This document shows, one piece after another, positions 5,793-13,254 of a stretch of DNA of 15,499 nucleotides. Position 1 is the first letter of the stretch. Each line of letters starts with the position of its first letter. The stretch lies in contig CP070804.1 of assembly GCA_020343635.1 (NCBI GenBank), positions 317,791 to 333,289 of the forward strand, in the 5' to 3' direction. The DNA is from Candidatus Aenigmatarchaeota archaeon. Lineage in GTDB: Archaea > Aenigmatarchaeota > Aenigmatarchaeia > QMZP01 > JAFGSV01. Under the pieces are notes generated by a model, which saw only the letters and a program-made list of their open reading frames with translations, was not told where the DNA came from and did not search any database. Both the position numbers and the translations under genes were made by a program.

Positions 5793-6629
5793 ATGCTGAA
5801 AATTGGCGAAGGCAAGAGTGTAAACATTTCCAACTGGCTCAAAATGAACACCAATGTTCTTTACATATCCTCAAAGGCGCCTGTAAGCTGCAGGATGGAA
5901 CAGAAGCTCAAGGAAGTCCTTCCCCACCTCTCAGGGCAGTACAGGAGGCTACCGGTTCTGGACAAGGCACGACATGTCAGGGGGGTCATTTCCGCCACGG
6001 ATGTCCTTCGCGTGCTTTCAGGACTCGGCAAGAAGAGGTACAGGGTCAAGAACCTCACGGATGTCAAGGTGAAGGGTGTCATGCATCCGCATGTTCTGCA
6101 CATAGACAAGAACATGCATGTCAAGGATGTCATCGAATTCTTCAAGCAACACAGGAAAGGCGCTTACCCCGTTACCTACAGGAAAGAGTTGGTTGGCATG
6201 GTTTCAGAATGGGATGTGATCAGACAGATAAGGGGAAGGACAAAGCTTAAGGTGTCCGATGTCATGGTAAGGAGGCCCATGACTGCCCAGGAGCACCACT
6301 CTGTTGCCGATATCGCCGGAATGCTCAGCATGGGCGGCTTCAGAAGACTTCCAGTGGTCAAGAATGACATACTTGTCGGACTGGTCACCCCGCGTGATGT
6401 TCTTTCTTTCCTGCAGGAGAACAGGCTTTTCAACAAGCTTCGCGAGCAGAAACAGCCTGTCAGCCGGATAATGAAGAAGAATCCTTACACGGTTCAAGCT
6501 GGCGCAGAACTGTACGAAGCTGTCAGGATAATGGTCTCAAGGAAGATAGGCGGCCTGCCCGTCCTGGAAGAACACGAACTTGTAGGCATAATCACGGAAA
6601 GGGACATAGTGGATGTGGTTGACTTTTGA
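5793..6629 (+). CDS. Four-CBS-domain protein
   Basis: CBS domains bind adenine nucleotides or related ligands and act as sensors. The 278-residue protein consists of four of them in tandem: about 22-78 (ends VRGVISATDVLRVL), 88-147 (VKGVMHPHVLHI...VGMVSEWDVIRQI), 154-208 (VSDVMVRRPMTAQE...VGLVTPRDVLSFL) and 223-278 (VSRIMKKNPYTVQ...VGIITERDIVDVV). The first domain is the most divergent. No catalytic or membrane domain is attached. The start at ATG 5793 is chosen because the TATA box lies 26 bp upstream; the longer upstream reading frame crosses the cca gene and is not credible. It heads the run that continues into the Toprim, dnaG and peptidase genes. Confidence 0.92.
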   Translation: MLKIGEGKSVNISNWLKMNTNVLYISSKAPVSCRMEQKLKEVLPHLSGQYRRLPVLDKARHVRGVISATDVLRVLSGLGKKRYRVKNLTDVKVKGVMHPHVLHIDKNMHVKDVIEFFKQHRKGAYPVTYRKELVGMVSEWDVIRQIRGRTKLKVSDVMVRRPMTAQEHHSVADIAGMLSMGGFRRLPVVKNDILVGLVTPRDVLSFLQENRLFNKLREQKQPVSRIMKKNPYTVQAGAELYEAVRIMVSRKIGGLPVLEEHELVGIITERDIVDVVDF

Positions 6630-7060
6630 ACAAGGTTAACGGGCGAGAGCTCAGTAAATGTATCCAGGAATTAGAGGGGAAACTCGTCATTGTCGAGGGA
6701 CAAAAGGACAGTAAGTCTTTAAAAAGCCTTGGTGTAAAGAATATTATGCAACTGAACGGCAAACCGCTTGCCGAATTCACCTTTCATGTTTCAAAATCAC
6801 TCATTTCCAGCAGCGAGGGAAAAAGAGAAGTAGTGATACTGACGGATTTTGATTCTGAAGGCAGAAAGATTGCGGCAAAGCTGGAGAGTCTGTTCAGGGT
6901 GCATAAAGTCGCGGTTAATGCGAGGATTAGGAGAAAATTCATGCAGTTCGGAAAGAACAGGATTGAAGACTTTAAGGAAGGTGATATTTATGGCAAAGTT
7001 AGCTCCCACTTCAATAAAATACGTGATAAAGGCCAGCATAAAGGCCAAAGGAGTCATTGA
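6626..7060 (+). CDS. Small Toprim-domain protein
   Basis: A stand-alone Toprim fold of 144 residues. Toprim domains occur in DnaG, topoisomerases and RNase M5-like nucleases. The key residues are present: E24 in LVIVEGQKDS, and D74 and D76 in VILTDFDSEG. This makes it COG1658-like in appearance, but whether it acts as a nuclease, a primase-like protein or a binding protein is unknown. The only credible start is TTG at 6626, overlapping the TGA of the CBS gene, because an in-frame stop lies two codons upstream. The basic tail (RIRRKFMQFGKNR) could bind nucleic acid. The last 71 bases overlap the start of dnaG in another frame. Confidence 0.8.
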   Translation: MNKVNGRELSKCIQELEGKLVIVEGQKDSKSLKSLGVKNIMQLNGKPLAEFTFHVSKSLISSSEGKREVVILTDFDSEGRKIAAKLESLFRVHKVAVNARIRRKFMQFGKNRIEDFKEGDIYGKVSSHFNKIRDKGQHKGQRSH

Positions 7061-8228
7061 GAAGCCCGATGTCATAGGGGCAGTGTTCGGTCAGACCGAG
7101 GGTCTGCTTGGTTCTGATCTCAACCTGAGGGAACTTCAGGAAACCGGAAGAATAGGCCGGGTTGAGGTGAATGTAAAGTCAAAGAGCGGGGAATCGGAAG
7201 GGGAGATAATAATTCCCAGTTCGCTTGACGCTGCAGAGACAGCGCTCATAGCGGCAACGCTTGAGACCATAGAAAGGGTCGGTCCATGCACGGCTGACAT
7301 AAAAGTGACGACAGTCGAGGATACGCGTTCTGACAAGAGGAAGTACGTTGTGGACAAGGCCAAGGAAATCCTGAAGGGGCTTGTGGACAGCGGCGTTCCC
7401 GATGCGGACGGTCTCTCTGAAGAGATAAAGGAGGCTGTTCGTTCGCATGAGATAACATCGTTCCACGGACTTCCGTGCGGACCAAACATGGAAGACTCGG
7501 GAGAGATGATAATCGTAGAGGGAAGGGCTGACATAATAAACCTGCTCAGGCACGGCATAAGGAATACCATTGCGATAGAGGGGGCAAGCGTTCCTGATGT
7601 CGTGAAGGAGATTTCGAGAGAGAAGGAGACCACCGCATTCATGGACGGCGACCGCGGGGGGCAGCTGAATCTGAAGGGACTTATGGAGACCGCTGACATA
7701 GACTTTGTCGCCATTGCTCCTGAAGGAAAGGAAGTCGAAGAGCTCAGCAAGAAGGAGATATACAAGGCCCTTAGGGAGAAGACTCCTGCAGCCCAGTTCA
7801 AGTTTGATAGAAGGAGAACCGTCCCAAAAAGGGAAGAAAGGGCAAAGATCAAAAGGACTCCAAGCAGGAGCCGGGAGAGAGAAACAAGGCCTGCGAGAGA
7901 CAGAAAACCGAGAACATTTGAGAAGAGGGTTCCGCGGCTCGGGAAAGAGCAGAAGGAAAGCTTCAGGAAGATGCTTACGGATCTTGTCGGGACCAGGGCA
8001 GCATGCATATTCGACTCCAAGGAGCAGCTCCTTGGAAAGGTCCCTGTAAGCGAGCTAATCAATACCCTCCGTACCATCGACAGCCCTCACACAATAGTGT
8101 TCGACGGCAAGGTTGACCAGAAACTCAACGGAATAGCCATGGACAAGGGTGTCAAGTACCTCGTGGCTATGGAGAAGGAAGACTTACACTCCAGCGTAAC
8201 CATACTCTCGAAGAAAGACTTGGAATAA
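6990..8228 (+). CDS. dnaG: DnaG-type archaeal primase / exosome subunit
   Basis: In archaea DnaG is a stable component of the RNA exosome and also has primase activity. The 412-residue product has the typical N-terminal region (IKYVIKASIKAKGVIEKPDVIGAVFGQTEGLLG; LRELQETGRIGRVEV), then a Toprim domain at about 170-255 with E178 in IIVEGRAD and D219/D221 in MDGDRGG. An Arg/Lys-rich linker lies at about 273-320, and the C-terminal region ends at 412. The start at ATG 6990 has AGGTG (6979-6983) six bases upstream, inside the preceding Toprim gene. The M24 peptidase starts seven bases after its stop. Confidence 0.96.
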   Translation: MAKLAPTSIKYVIKASIKAKGVIEKPDVIGAVFGQTEGLLGSDLNLRELQETGRIGRVEVNVKSKSGESEGEIIIPSSLDAAETALIAATLETIERVGPCTADIKVTTVEDTRSDKRKYVVDKAKEILKGLVDSGVPDADGLSEEIKEAVRSHEITSFHGLPCGPNMEDSGEMIIVEGRADIINLLRHGIRNTIAIEGASVPDVVKEISREKETTAFMDGDRGGQLNLKGLMETADIDFVAIAPEGKEVEELSKKEIYKALREKTPAAQFKFDRRRTVPKREERAKIKRTPSRSRERETRPARDRKPRTFEKRVPRLGKEQKESFRKMLTDLVGTRAACIFDSKEQLLGKVPVSELINTLRTIDSPHTIVFDGKVDQKLNGIAMDKGVKYLVAMEKEDLHSSVTILSKKDLE

Positions 8229-8234
8229 AATGTT

Positions 8235-9314
8235 ATGAGACTCATAGGCAGGAAAAAGGTAGAGGAAATTAGGGGTAAAATTGTAGATAGTGGATTGGAT
8301 GCTGCCGTTTTTGTTAACAACGAACCTGTAATGGATTCCAACATAGCGTACCTGAGCGGGTTCAGCGGGATGCTGAACGGGGCACTGATTCTAACCCCTG
8401 AGGGGATGGAACTTATAACCACAGAACTGGACTACGACAGGGCGCAGAACCAGGCACATGTCGATGACATATTCAGATGCAAGCACCGCCTTCATCTCTT
8501 TCAGTCGATAAGACATCACTGTGAGAAGTACAAGAAGATAGGCGCTGTGAAAAACAAGTTCACGGTAGAGATGATGGAGAAGATGAACATCCCGCATGCA
8601 GGGCTTGTTGACGTGAGCCCTTTCATGGAGAGGGTAAGGATGGTGAAGGAACCCCAAGAAATAGTGGTAATCCGGAAGGGAGCTTCCATATGCGATTCCG
8701 GGGTTAAATTCCTGGAAGGCTTCCTGCGTGCACGTGTGAAGGAAAACGAGATAGCAGCCGAACTGGAGAGGAACATGAAGATCATGGGATCGGAGCGTCC
8801 TCCTTTTGACACAATAGTCACGAGCGGGCAGAGGTCCATGTTCATACATCCCAGTCCTCCCGCATCGGATACACCTGTCGCCCAGGGACTTGGACTTGTG
8901 GATTTCGGAGCTGTGTACAGGGAATATTCAACGGATATAACCGTTCCCTTCCTGTTTGGCAGACCGAGTGAGAGACAGGAGCAGATGATCGAAACAATTT
9001 CGGGTGTATGGGAAGCCCTGGGAAAGAAGATCAGGGCAGGAGTTAAAACCAACACCCTCCATGACATTTATGAGAAGAAACTTAAGGCAGCGAATTTCAG
9101 GATAAAGCACTCCCTGGGACATTCCGTAGGCCTTGAAGTCCATGAATACCCCTCACTCAGCGGAACTGAAGCTGAGCTCAGGGAGGGAATGGTTCTGGCG
9201 ATAGAGCCAGGCGTTTACGATAAAAAGGCTGGGGGCTGCAGACTGGAGAACATAGTACTGGTCAAGAAGAATGGCTGCGAAATGCTGACAAAATCAAAGT
9301 TAATAAGGATGTGA
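8235..9314 (+). CDS. pepQ: M24 metallopeptidase, Xaa-Pro dipeptidase-like
   Basis: Cleaves Xaa-Pro peptides with a two-metal 'pita-bread' active site. All five ligands are visible in 359 residues: D223 (VDFGA), D234 (STDITV), H296 (LGHSVGLEVHE), E324 (AIEPGVY) and E338 (RLENIV). An N-terminal creatinase/prolidase-type domain spans about 1-130 and contains NIAYLSGFSG. The length fits archaeal prolidases. Aminopeptidase P-like activity is an alternative that the sequence alone does not exclude. It sits six bases after dnaG, with no clear Shine-Dalgarno motif, so it is likely translated from the shared transcript. Confidence 0.92.
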   Translation: MRLIGRKKVEEIRGKIVDSGLDAAVFVNNEPVMDSNIAYLSGFSGMLNGALILTPEGMELITTELDYDRAQNQAHVDDIFRCKHRLHLFQSIRHHCEKYKKIGAVKNKFTVEMMEKMNIPHAGLVDVSPFMERVRMVKEPQEIVVIRKGASICDSGVKFLEGFLRARVKENEIAAELERNMKIMGSERPPFDTIVTSGQRSMFIHPSPPASDTPVAQGLGLVDFGAVYREYSTDITVPFLFGRPSERQEQMIETISGVWEALGKKIRAGVKTNTLHDIYEKKLKAANFRIKHSLGHSVGLEVHEYPSLSGTEAELREGMVLAIEPGVYDKKAGGCRLENIVLVKKNGCEMLTKSKLIRM

Positions 9315-9340
9315 AGCAAATCAATATAATAGGTGGTCAT

Positions 9341-10372
9341 ATGTTCGATACCCTCAAGAAGCTCGTAGATGCCGATTCCATAAGCGGGTACGAAGAGAAC
9401 ATCCAGGAAGCCCTGAAGAAGGAGCTCAAGAAGCACGTGGATGAGGTGAAGCTTGACAGGGTGGGCAATGTCATCGCTAGAAAAGGCAAAGGTTCACCTG
9501 TAGTAATGTTCGCTGCTCACATGGATGAGATAGGTCTCATAGTCAAATACATCGACAAGGAAGGTTTCATATTCTTCGACAAGATAGGGGGGTGGGACGA
9601 GAGGATACTTCCGACCAGGAAAGTCGTCATCCATGGTTCCAAGGGGTCCGTCTTCGGTGTCATAGGATCAAAGCCTGCGCATCTGCTGGAGAAGGAGGAG
9701 CAGAAGAAGCCTGCAAAGCTGAAGGAGATGTTCATAGACATCGGAGCCTCAAGTGAAGGTGGCGTGAAGAAGGCCGGAATAAGCATCGGCGATTATATCA
9801 CGAATTTCGGTTCTGTTGAAAAGTTGCTTGGCTCAAAGGTCACGGGGCATGGATTTGACAACAGACTCGGCTGCCTGACTATAATCGAGGCCGCGAAGGG
9901 GCTGAAGAGGTTCAAGGGAACCGCATATTTCGTCGGAACGGTCAAGGAAGAGATCGGACTGATAGGTGTCAGGGGTTCAGCCTTCAGTGTCAACCCCGAT
10001 GTGCTCCTAGCGGTGGACACAGGCATGGCAGGAGATGTCCCTGGGATAAGCAAGGCTGAAGTCTCGATAAAGCTTTCGGAGGGCCCCGCGCTTGACATAA
10101 AGGATGCCATGAGCGTCGTACACCCGAAGGTCAAGAAGTGGGTTAAGGAGACGGCATCGAGGAACAAAATCAAACTGCAATTTGACGTTATGTCAGGCGG
10201 TGCAACAGACGCGTCCATCGCACCGACCATACGTGAAGGAATCCCGTCAGGCGCAATCACGGTCCCGGCAAGATACATCCACACCCCCGTGGAAGTCGCA
10301 GACATGAAGGTCGTGGAGAGCGCTGTGAAGCTGTGCGTGAAGCTGGCCGAGAGCGCACACAAGTATTTCTGA
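9341..10372 (+). CDS. M42-family aminopeptidase (TET / endoglucanase-like)
   Basis: Self-compartmentalising metallo-aminopeptidase that trims peptides in the cytoplasm, probably acting after the proteasome alongside the neighbouring M24 peptidase. The 343 residues contain the family ligands and catalytic residues: H60 and D62 (AAHMDEIG), D173 (GHGFDNRLG), E203/E204 (VKEEIGLIG), D226 (AVDTG) and H314 (YIHTPVEV). The start is set at ATG 9341 because AGGTG (9331-9335) lies exactly five bases before it. The GTG at 9311, which overlaps the previous stop, would add ten unlikely residues. The old 'endoglucanase' label for some homologues is not supported here. Confidence 0.93.
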   Translation: MFDTLKKLVDADSISGYEENIQEALKKELKKHVDEVKLDRVGNVIARKGKGSPVVMFAAHMDEIGLIVKYIDKEGFIFFDKIGGWDERILPTRKVVIHGSKGSVFGVIGSKPAHLLEKEEQKKPAKLKEMFIDIGASSEGGVKKAGISIGDYITNFGSVEKLLGSKVTGHGFDNRLGCLTIIEAAKGLKRFKGTAYFVGTVKEEIGLIGVRGSAFSVNPDVLLAVDTGMAGDVPGISKAEVSIKLSEGPALDIKDAMSVVHPKVKKWVKETASRNKIKLQFDVMSGGATDASIAPTIREGIPSGAITVPARYIHTPVEVADMKVVESAVKLCVKLAESAHKYF

Positions 10373-10405
10373 ACTCCGTGTAGTTGATGTGAAACTGGTG
10401 TGAAG

Positions 10406-10834
10406 TTAGATGTTCTCCAATATCTTTTGTTTTACTTTCTGGAGAACTTCTTTCGGAACGTCCTCTTTTCTTCCAGCCGGAAGTTTCGGCCAGCCTTCAT
10501 CGGTCCATTCAATATCTTCAAACTGTCTGGGTGAAGAATATCTGGGTACTATGTGAAAATGTAAGTGCGGGTCTTTCATCATTAGTGACATCCAATTTAT
10601 CTTGTCATAATTGAATGCTTTCTTAAGTGCTCTTTCAGCGTCTTTAACCAGTTCTGTAAGATCTGCCATTTCATCTTCGGTTATTTCTGAGAAAGAAGGC
10701 ATGTGTCTCTTTGTTATGGCAACACAGTTCCCAAGAGTCCAGTTTCTGTTTCTTACAAGAAGCTTCCAGTGCTTGTATTCCTTTATGAGATTGTTCTTCT
10801 CATCGAAAACTTCCCAGATGTTGCAGCATTCCAT
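10406..10834 (-). CDS. HIT-family nucleotide-binding protein
   Basis: Histidine-triad proteins hydrolyse or transfer nucleotides from nucleoside phosphoramidates and dinucleoside polyphosphates. The 142-residue product has the defining triad H90-x-H92-x-H94 in PHLHFHIVPRY, preceded by TLGNCVAITKRHMPSFSEITEDEM, the usual GHVLVVPKRH-type segment. MECCNIWEV at the start carries Cys3 and Cys4, but no second CxxC-type pair is obvious, so a zinc site is unproven. The start is ATG 10834. A TATA-like AATTTAAA about 26 bp upstream, overlapping the stop of the OB-fold gene, supports this over the upstream TTG. Confidence 0.9.
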   Translation of the reverse strand: MECCNIWEVFDEKNNLIKEYKHWKLLVRNRNWTLGNCVAITKRHMPSFSEITEDEMADLTELVKDAERALKKAFNYDKINWMSLMMKDPHLHFHIVPRYSSPRQFEDIEWTDEGWPKLPAGRKEDVPKEVLQKVKQKILENI

Positions 10835-10856
10835 GGATACTGTTTGAATCGGTGTT

Positions 10857-11249
10857 TTAAATTTTTTCAGCAATCGAGAGGGTTGGCCTGGTCGGGACTA
10901 TTTGGAGGTAGCCGCCGTGGATGTCGACTTCCCCTGCCAGGTTGACAACCGTGTTGTTGGTGATGGCTGCGACATCTGTCCCGCGTATTTCCAGACCTTC
11001 CACCACGCTCTCCCACAGGACGACGCGTATTTCACATCCCCCCTCGCTGAGTGTGAAGAAAACGTGATTGTTTCTTTGAAGTACGTCTTCCGCTGTGCCC
11101 GTGACGTTGACTATCCTTCCCACGTGTTCCAGAGAGATGTCGCATATTTCGATTGTTTCCGGAGAGATGTTGAGAACGAATACGTATATGGCTGCAAGGC
11201 TTAATAGTGACCCTGTGACGGCTATGGCCTTCAGCTGTCTCTCTTCCAT
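10857..11249 (-). CDS. Membrane-anchored OB-fold protein
   Basis: The 130-residue protein has one N-terminal hydrophobic helix (about 7-27, LKAIAVTGSLLSLAAIYVFVL) and then a region at about 38-120 resembling an OB-fold of the nucleic-acid-binding type: HVGRIVNVTGTAEDV, HVFFTLSEGGCEIRVVLWE, VAAITNNTVVNLAGEVDIHGGYLQIVPT. The order of strands and the GEVDIHGGYLQI segment are typical of small OB domains; the ligand is not known. With few basic residues before the helix its orientation is uncertain. ATG 11249 is preferred to ATG 11258 because the TATA box at 11271-11278 is about 26 bp from the former. The HIT gene follows after 22 bp. Confidence 0.78.
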   Translation of the reverse strand: MEERQLKAIAVTGSLLSLAAIYVFVLNISPETIEICDISLEHVGRIVNVTGTAEDVLQRNNHVFFTLSEGGCEIRVVLWESVVEGLEIRGTDVAAITNNTVVNLAGEVDIHGGYLQIVPTRPTLSIAEKI

Positions 11250-11270
11250 CCTTAGCATAGAATGAAAAAT

Positions 11271-11278
11271 TTTATAAA
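11271..11278. promoter_or_regulatory. Palindromic TATA box shared by divergent genes
   Basis: TTTATAAA reads identically on both strands and is the only good TATA box in the 53-bp gap. Its centre is about 26 bp from the OB-fold ATG (11249) on one side and about 28 bp from the ATPase ATG (11303) on the other. Both are correct distances for leaderless transcripts, and neither start has a Shine-Dalgarno motif. Confidence 0.6.
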
Positions 11279-11302
11279 ACTTGATGATAATTATCTGAAA
11301 CT

Positions 11303-12391
11303 ATGATTATGAATGATGGGTTACTTTCGCGTGAAAGATACATGAACTTGTTCGGGTTGCGGGGAAATCCCTTCGTATTCAAGATATTACCCGAATTGTT
11401 TGTTGGTTACGGAAAGGAAATGAACTCTCTTATTGAAAACATATCAGATGGGTGCAAGTTTTCCCTTATAGTCGGTCCCACTGGCTCGGGAAAGACAACC
11501 ATGATGAAGAACCTCATAAGCAGGATAGAAGGCTACGGCCGGGTATTCTACGTTCCGAAGCCCCCTAATGACCCCGAGGAGTGGAAAAGGATATTCACGG
11601 AGATTGTGAAGCCCGGGTTCTTCAAGAGGCTCTTCTTCAAGCCCAAGCTGAGGAATATCACCATCTATGAAGTTGGTGAGTGGATAAACAAGAGGACAAA
11701 GGGCAGGCGCCTTCTTCTCCTGGTGGATGAGTGCCATGAGTCTACCAAGGAATCGCTGGAGTGGCTGAGGACCCTGACAGACCAGGTCCAGAACCTCTCG
11801 CTTGTGCTTGCGGGACTGCCCACATTCGAGAAGCGCCTGATGGAAGAGCTCGAGACCTTCAGGAGAAGGATAGAGAACAGGCTTGAGCTGACGAACCTCA
11901 CCTCCGCTGAGACAAGGGAACTGATAAAGAAAAGGATAGAATGGGTGGGCGGTGAAGATGTGAAGCCTTTCACATCAAACAGCGTGCACTTCGTTTATGA
12001 CAAGACCAATGGCTTCCCGAGGGAGATATTGAGGACGTGTAATGAACTCCTTCAGAACGCCCTTGAGGAGAACATAAGCACCATTGACACGGAGTTCCTG
12101 AAGCAGACTTCGCGCCACACCATCAGGGCTTCGATGGAAAGCGTTGAGGATCTGCCGTACAGGCAGAGGCATATACTCGAAATCCTGTCCACGGGTGGAG
12201 ACATGACCCCTTCACAGATAGTCAAGCAGATGGGACCTGATGATTACACGGACCAGGGCAACGCCGTCAGGTCCGTTAACAACATACTGAGGAGACTCCT
12301 TGCAGACAAGATGGTCATAAGGGAAAGGAAGGGCAAAGCGTACAAATACAGAATCGATCCGAAACTCCAAACTATGTTTGTGAATGCATAA
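11303..12391 (+). CDS. AAA+ ATPase with C-terminal winged helix (ORC/ExeA-like)
   Basis: The 362-residue protein starts with a MNLFGLRGNPF motif typical of ExeA/TniB/ORC-like ATPases. Walker A follows at 58-65 (GPTGSGKT), Walker B at 137-143 (LLLLVDE) and a sensor-1-like segment at about 164-172 (LSLVLAGLP). An arginine-rich region FRRRIENRLEL at about 186-196 could supply sensor or finger residues. A lid region with NGFPREILRTCNELL and a predicted winged helix at about 278-355 (RQRHILEILSTGGDMTPSQIVKQMG; NNILRRLLADKMVIRERKGKAYKY) complete it. This resembles a DNA-binding ATPase, possibly a divergent Orc1/Cdc6 paralogue, but it is not diagnostic. The leaderless start at 11303 fits the TATA box; codon 3 is also ATG. 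Confidence 0.85.
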   Translation: MIMNDGLLSRERYMNLFGLRGNPFVFKILPELFVGYGKEMNSLIENISDGCKFSLIVGPTGSGKTTMMKNLISRIEGYGRVFYVPKPPNDPEEWKRIFTEIVKPGFFKRLFFKPKLRNITIYEVGEWINKRTKGRRLLLLVDECHESTKESLEWLRTLTDQVQNLSLVLAGLPTFEKRLMEELETFRRRIENRLELTNLTSAETRELIKKRIEWVGGEDVKPFTSNSVHFVYDKTNGFPREILRTCNELLQNALEENISTIDTEFLKQTSRHTIRASMESVEDLPYRQRHILEILSTGGDMTPSQIVKQMGPDDYTDQGNAVRSVNNILRRLLADKMVIRERKGKAYKYRIDPKLQTMFVNA

Positions 12392-12420
12392 ATTTTTAAA
12401 TAGTTTTTTGCTATATTAAG
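12391..12420 (+). promoter_or_regulatory. AT-rich gap: T-tract terminator and possible promoter of the PRC gene
   Basis: The 48-bp gap after the ATPase stop begins with TTTTTAAATA (12393-12402), then a six-T run (12404-12409) and CTATATTAAG. The T run could end the ATPase transcript, and the TTTAAATA element lies about 40 bp before the PRC start, leaving room for a short leader with a Shine-Dalgarno motif. Confidence 0.4.
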
Positions 12421-12439
12421 CATACATTGAGGTGTGTTG

Positions 12440-12700
12440 ATGGAAGAAAGGGTTAAAAGCAAAGACTTGGTAGGTAAGATTTTGATTTCTGAGGAATCAG
12501 GAAAGAAGTTCGGAGTTGTAGGCGACCTCGATTACATTATTGAATCCGGAGAGCTGATAAACCTGGTGCTTGTCGAGCCGACACAGCACATATCGGATCT
12601 CAACCTGAGACAGGATGAAAAGAGCAGGATTCTTGTGCCGTTCTCGGCTGTGAAGTCCGTGGGTGACTTCATAATCGTAAGTGAGCAGGACATAATATAG
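12440..12700 (+). CDS. PRC-barrel domain protein
   Basis: Small beta-barrel proteins of this family bind RNA or protein partners; archaeal single-domain versions lack a settled role. The 86-residue sequence fits one PRC barrel: VKSKDLVGKILISEESGKKFGVVGDLDYIIESGELINLVLVEP, then ILVPFSAVKSVGDFIIVSEQDI at the end. ATG 12440 is the start because AGGTG (12430-12434) lies exactly five bases upstream; the GTG and TTG codons just before it fall in or next to this motif. It converges with the DUF460-like gene with only four bases between stops. Confidence 0.85.
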   Translation: MEERVKSKDLVGKILISEESGKKFGVVGDLDYIIESGELINLVLVEPTQHISDLNLRQDEKSRILVPFSAVKSVGDFIIVSEQDII

Positions 12701-12704
12701 GCGT

Positions 12705-13220
12705 TCAGTTGTCTCCTACAGAGAAGTACTCCTTCTTGAGAGAGTGAACGGCGGAATGTATGTTGTTGGACTCTCCGGACATTATCTTCATCGCGACATC
12801 ACCCACATCTATCGTGTCTGACATGCCTTCATCCCTAAGCTTCTTCCTTATGCGCTTTATCATCGGAAGCTTCGACTCGTAGGCGCTCACTGCTGCAGAC
12901 AATGCGTCCTTTTCGTGCCTCTGCCTCTCGGAGAGATCAAATGGCTGCACGAGCCTTGATTTGGCCAATTTTGACTGGTTTTCAGCGGGCTCATAAACCT
13001 TTGCGGAGAAAGCGGCGGCGACCTTCTCTATTAGTTTTGGAGCGGGATGGACGTCCGATGCGACTAGCAGGGGTACGCATTCCGAGGAAAGAAAATGTAG
13101 TATTTCGTTTAGGGAAAAACTTCTGCCGCTCTTCAGACCAACAACGTCACCGTTCAGGTCCAGTATCGCAACGGCGGTCCTTACCCCAGGATCTATCCCT
13201 ACTATAGATTTTGGTCCCAG
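12705..13220 (-). CDS. DUF460-like RNase H/RuvC-fold protein with apparent CTG start
   Basis: The 171-residue protein resembles the RNase H-like domain of archaeal DUF460 (COG2433) proteins, which are usually much longer. IVGIDPGVRTAVAILDLNG (D10) is the first strand motif, LLVASDVHPAPKLIEKVAAAF (D56) the middle one, and ERQRHEKDALSAAVSAY (E103, D105) the last. These are the expected acidic positions of a RuvC-like site. The reading frame is open only from CTG 13218-13220, directly after an in-frame TAA. There is no ATG, GTG or TTG before codon 85, which would delete the whole first half. AGGTG (13226-13230) lies exactly five bases before the CTG. Nuclease activity is inferred only. Confidence 0.82.
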   Translation of the reverse strand: MGPKSIVGIDPGVRTAVAILDLNGDVVGLKSGRSFSLNEILHFLSSECVPLLVASDVHPAPKLIEKVAAAFSAKVYEPAENQSKLAKSRLVQPFDLSERQRHEKDALSAAVSAYESKLPMIKRIRKKLRDEGMSDTIDVGDVAMKIMSGESNNIHSAVHSLKKEYFSVGDN

Positions 13221-13254
13221 TTAAACACCTGTATATTATTTGACTCCGGATATT

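Noticed and set aside
5723..5854. 44-residue N-terminal extension of the CCA-adding enzyme
   Set aside because: It would cross the divergent promoter and the CBS gene start, and it has no similarity to the family N-terminus.
7136..8077. 313-residue minus-strand reading frame
   Set aside because: It is the antisense shadow of dnaG, with a serine- and leucine-rich composition typical of such shadows.
9311..9340. GTG start for the M42 peptidase overlapping the M24 stop
   Set aside because: ATG 9341 has AGGTG exactly five bases upstream and matches the normal N-terminus.
10373..10405. Short direct repeats of GTGAA in the gap after the M42 gene
   Set aside because: They are too short and imperfect to be a regulatory or CRISPR-like repeat.
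12902..13207. 101-residue plus-strand reading frame
   Set aside because: It is antisense to the DUF460-like gene, whose acidic motifs support the minus strand.
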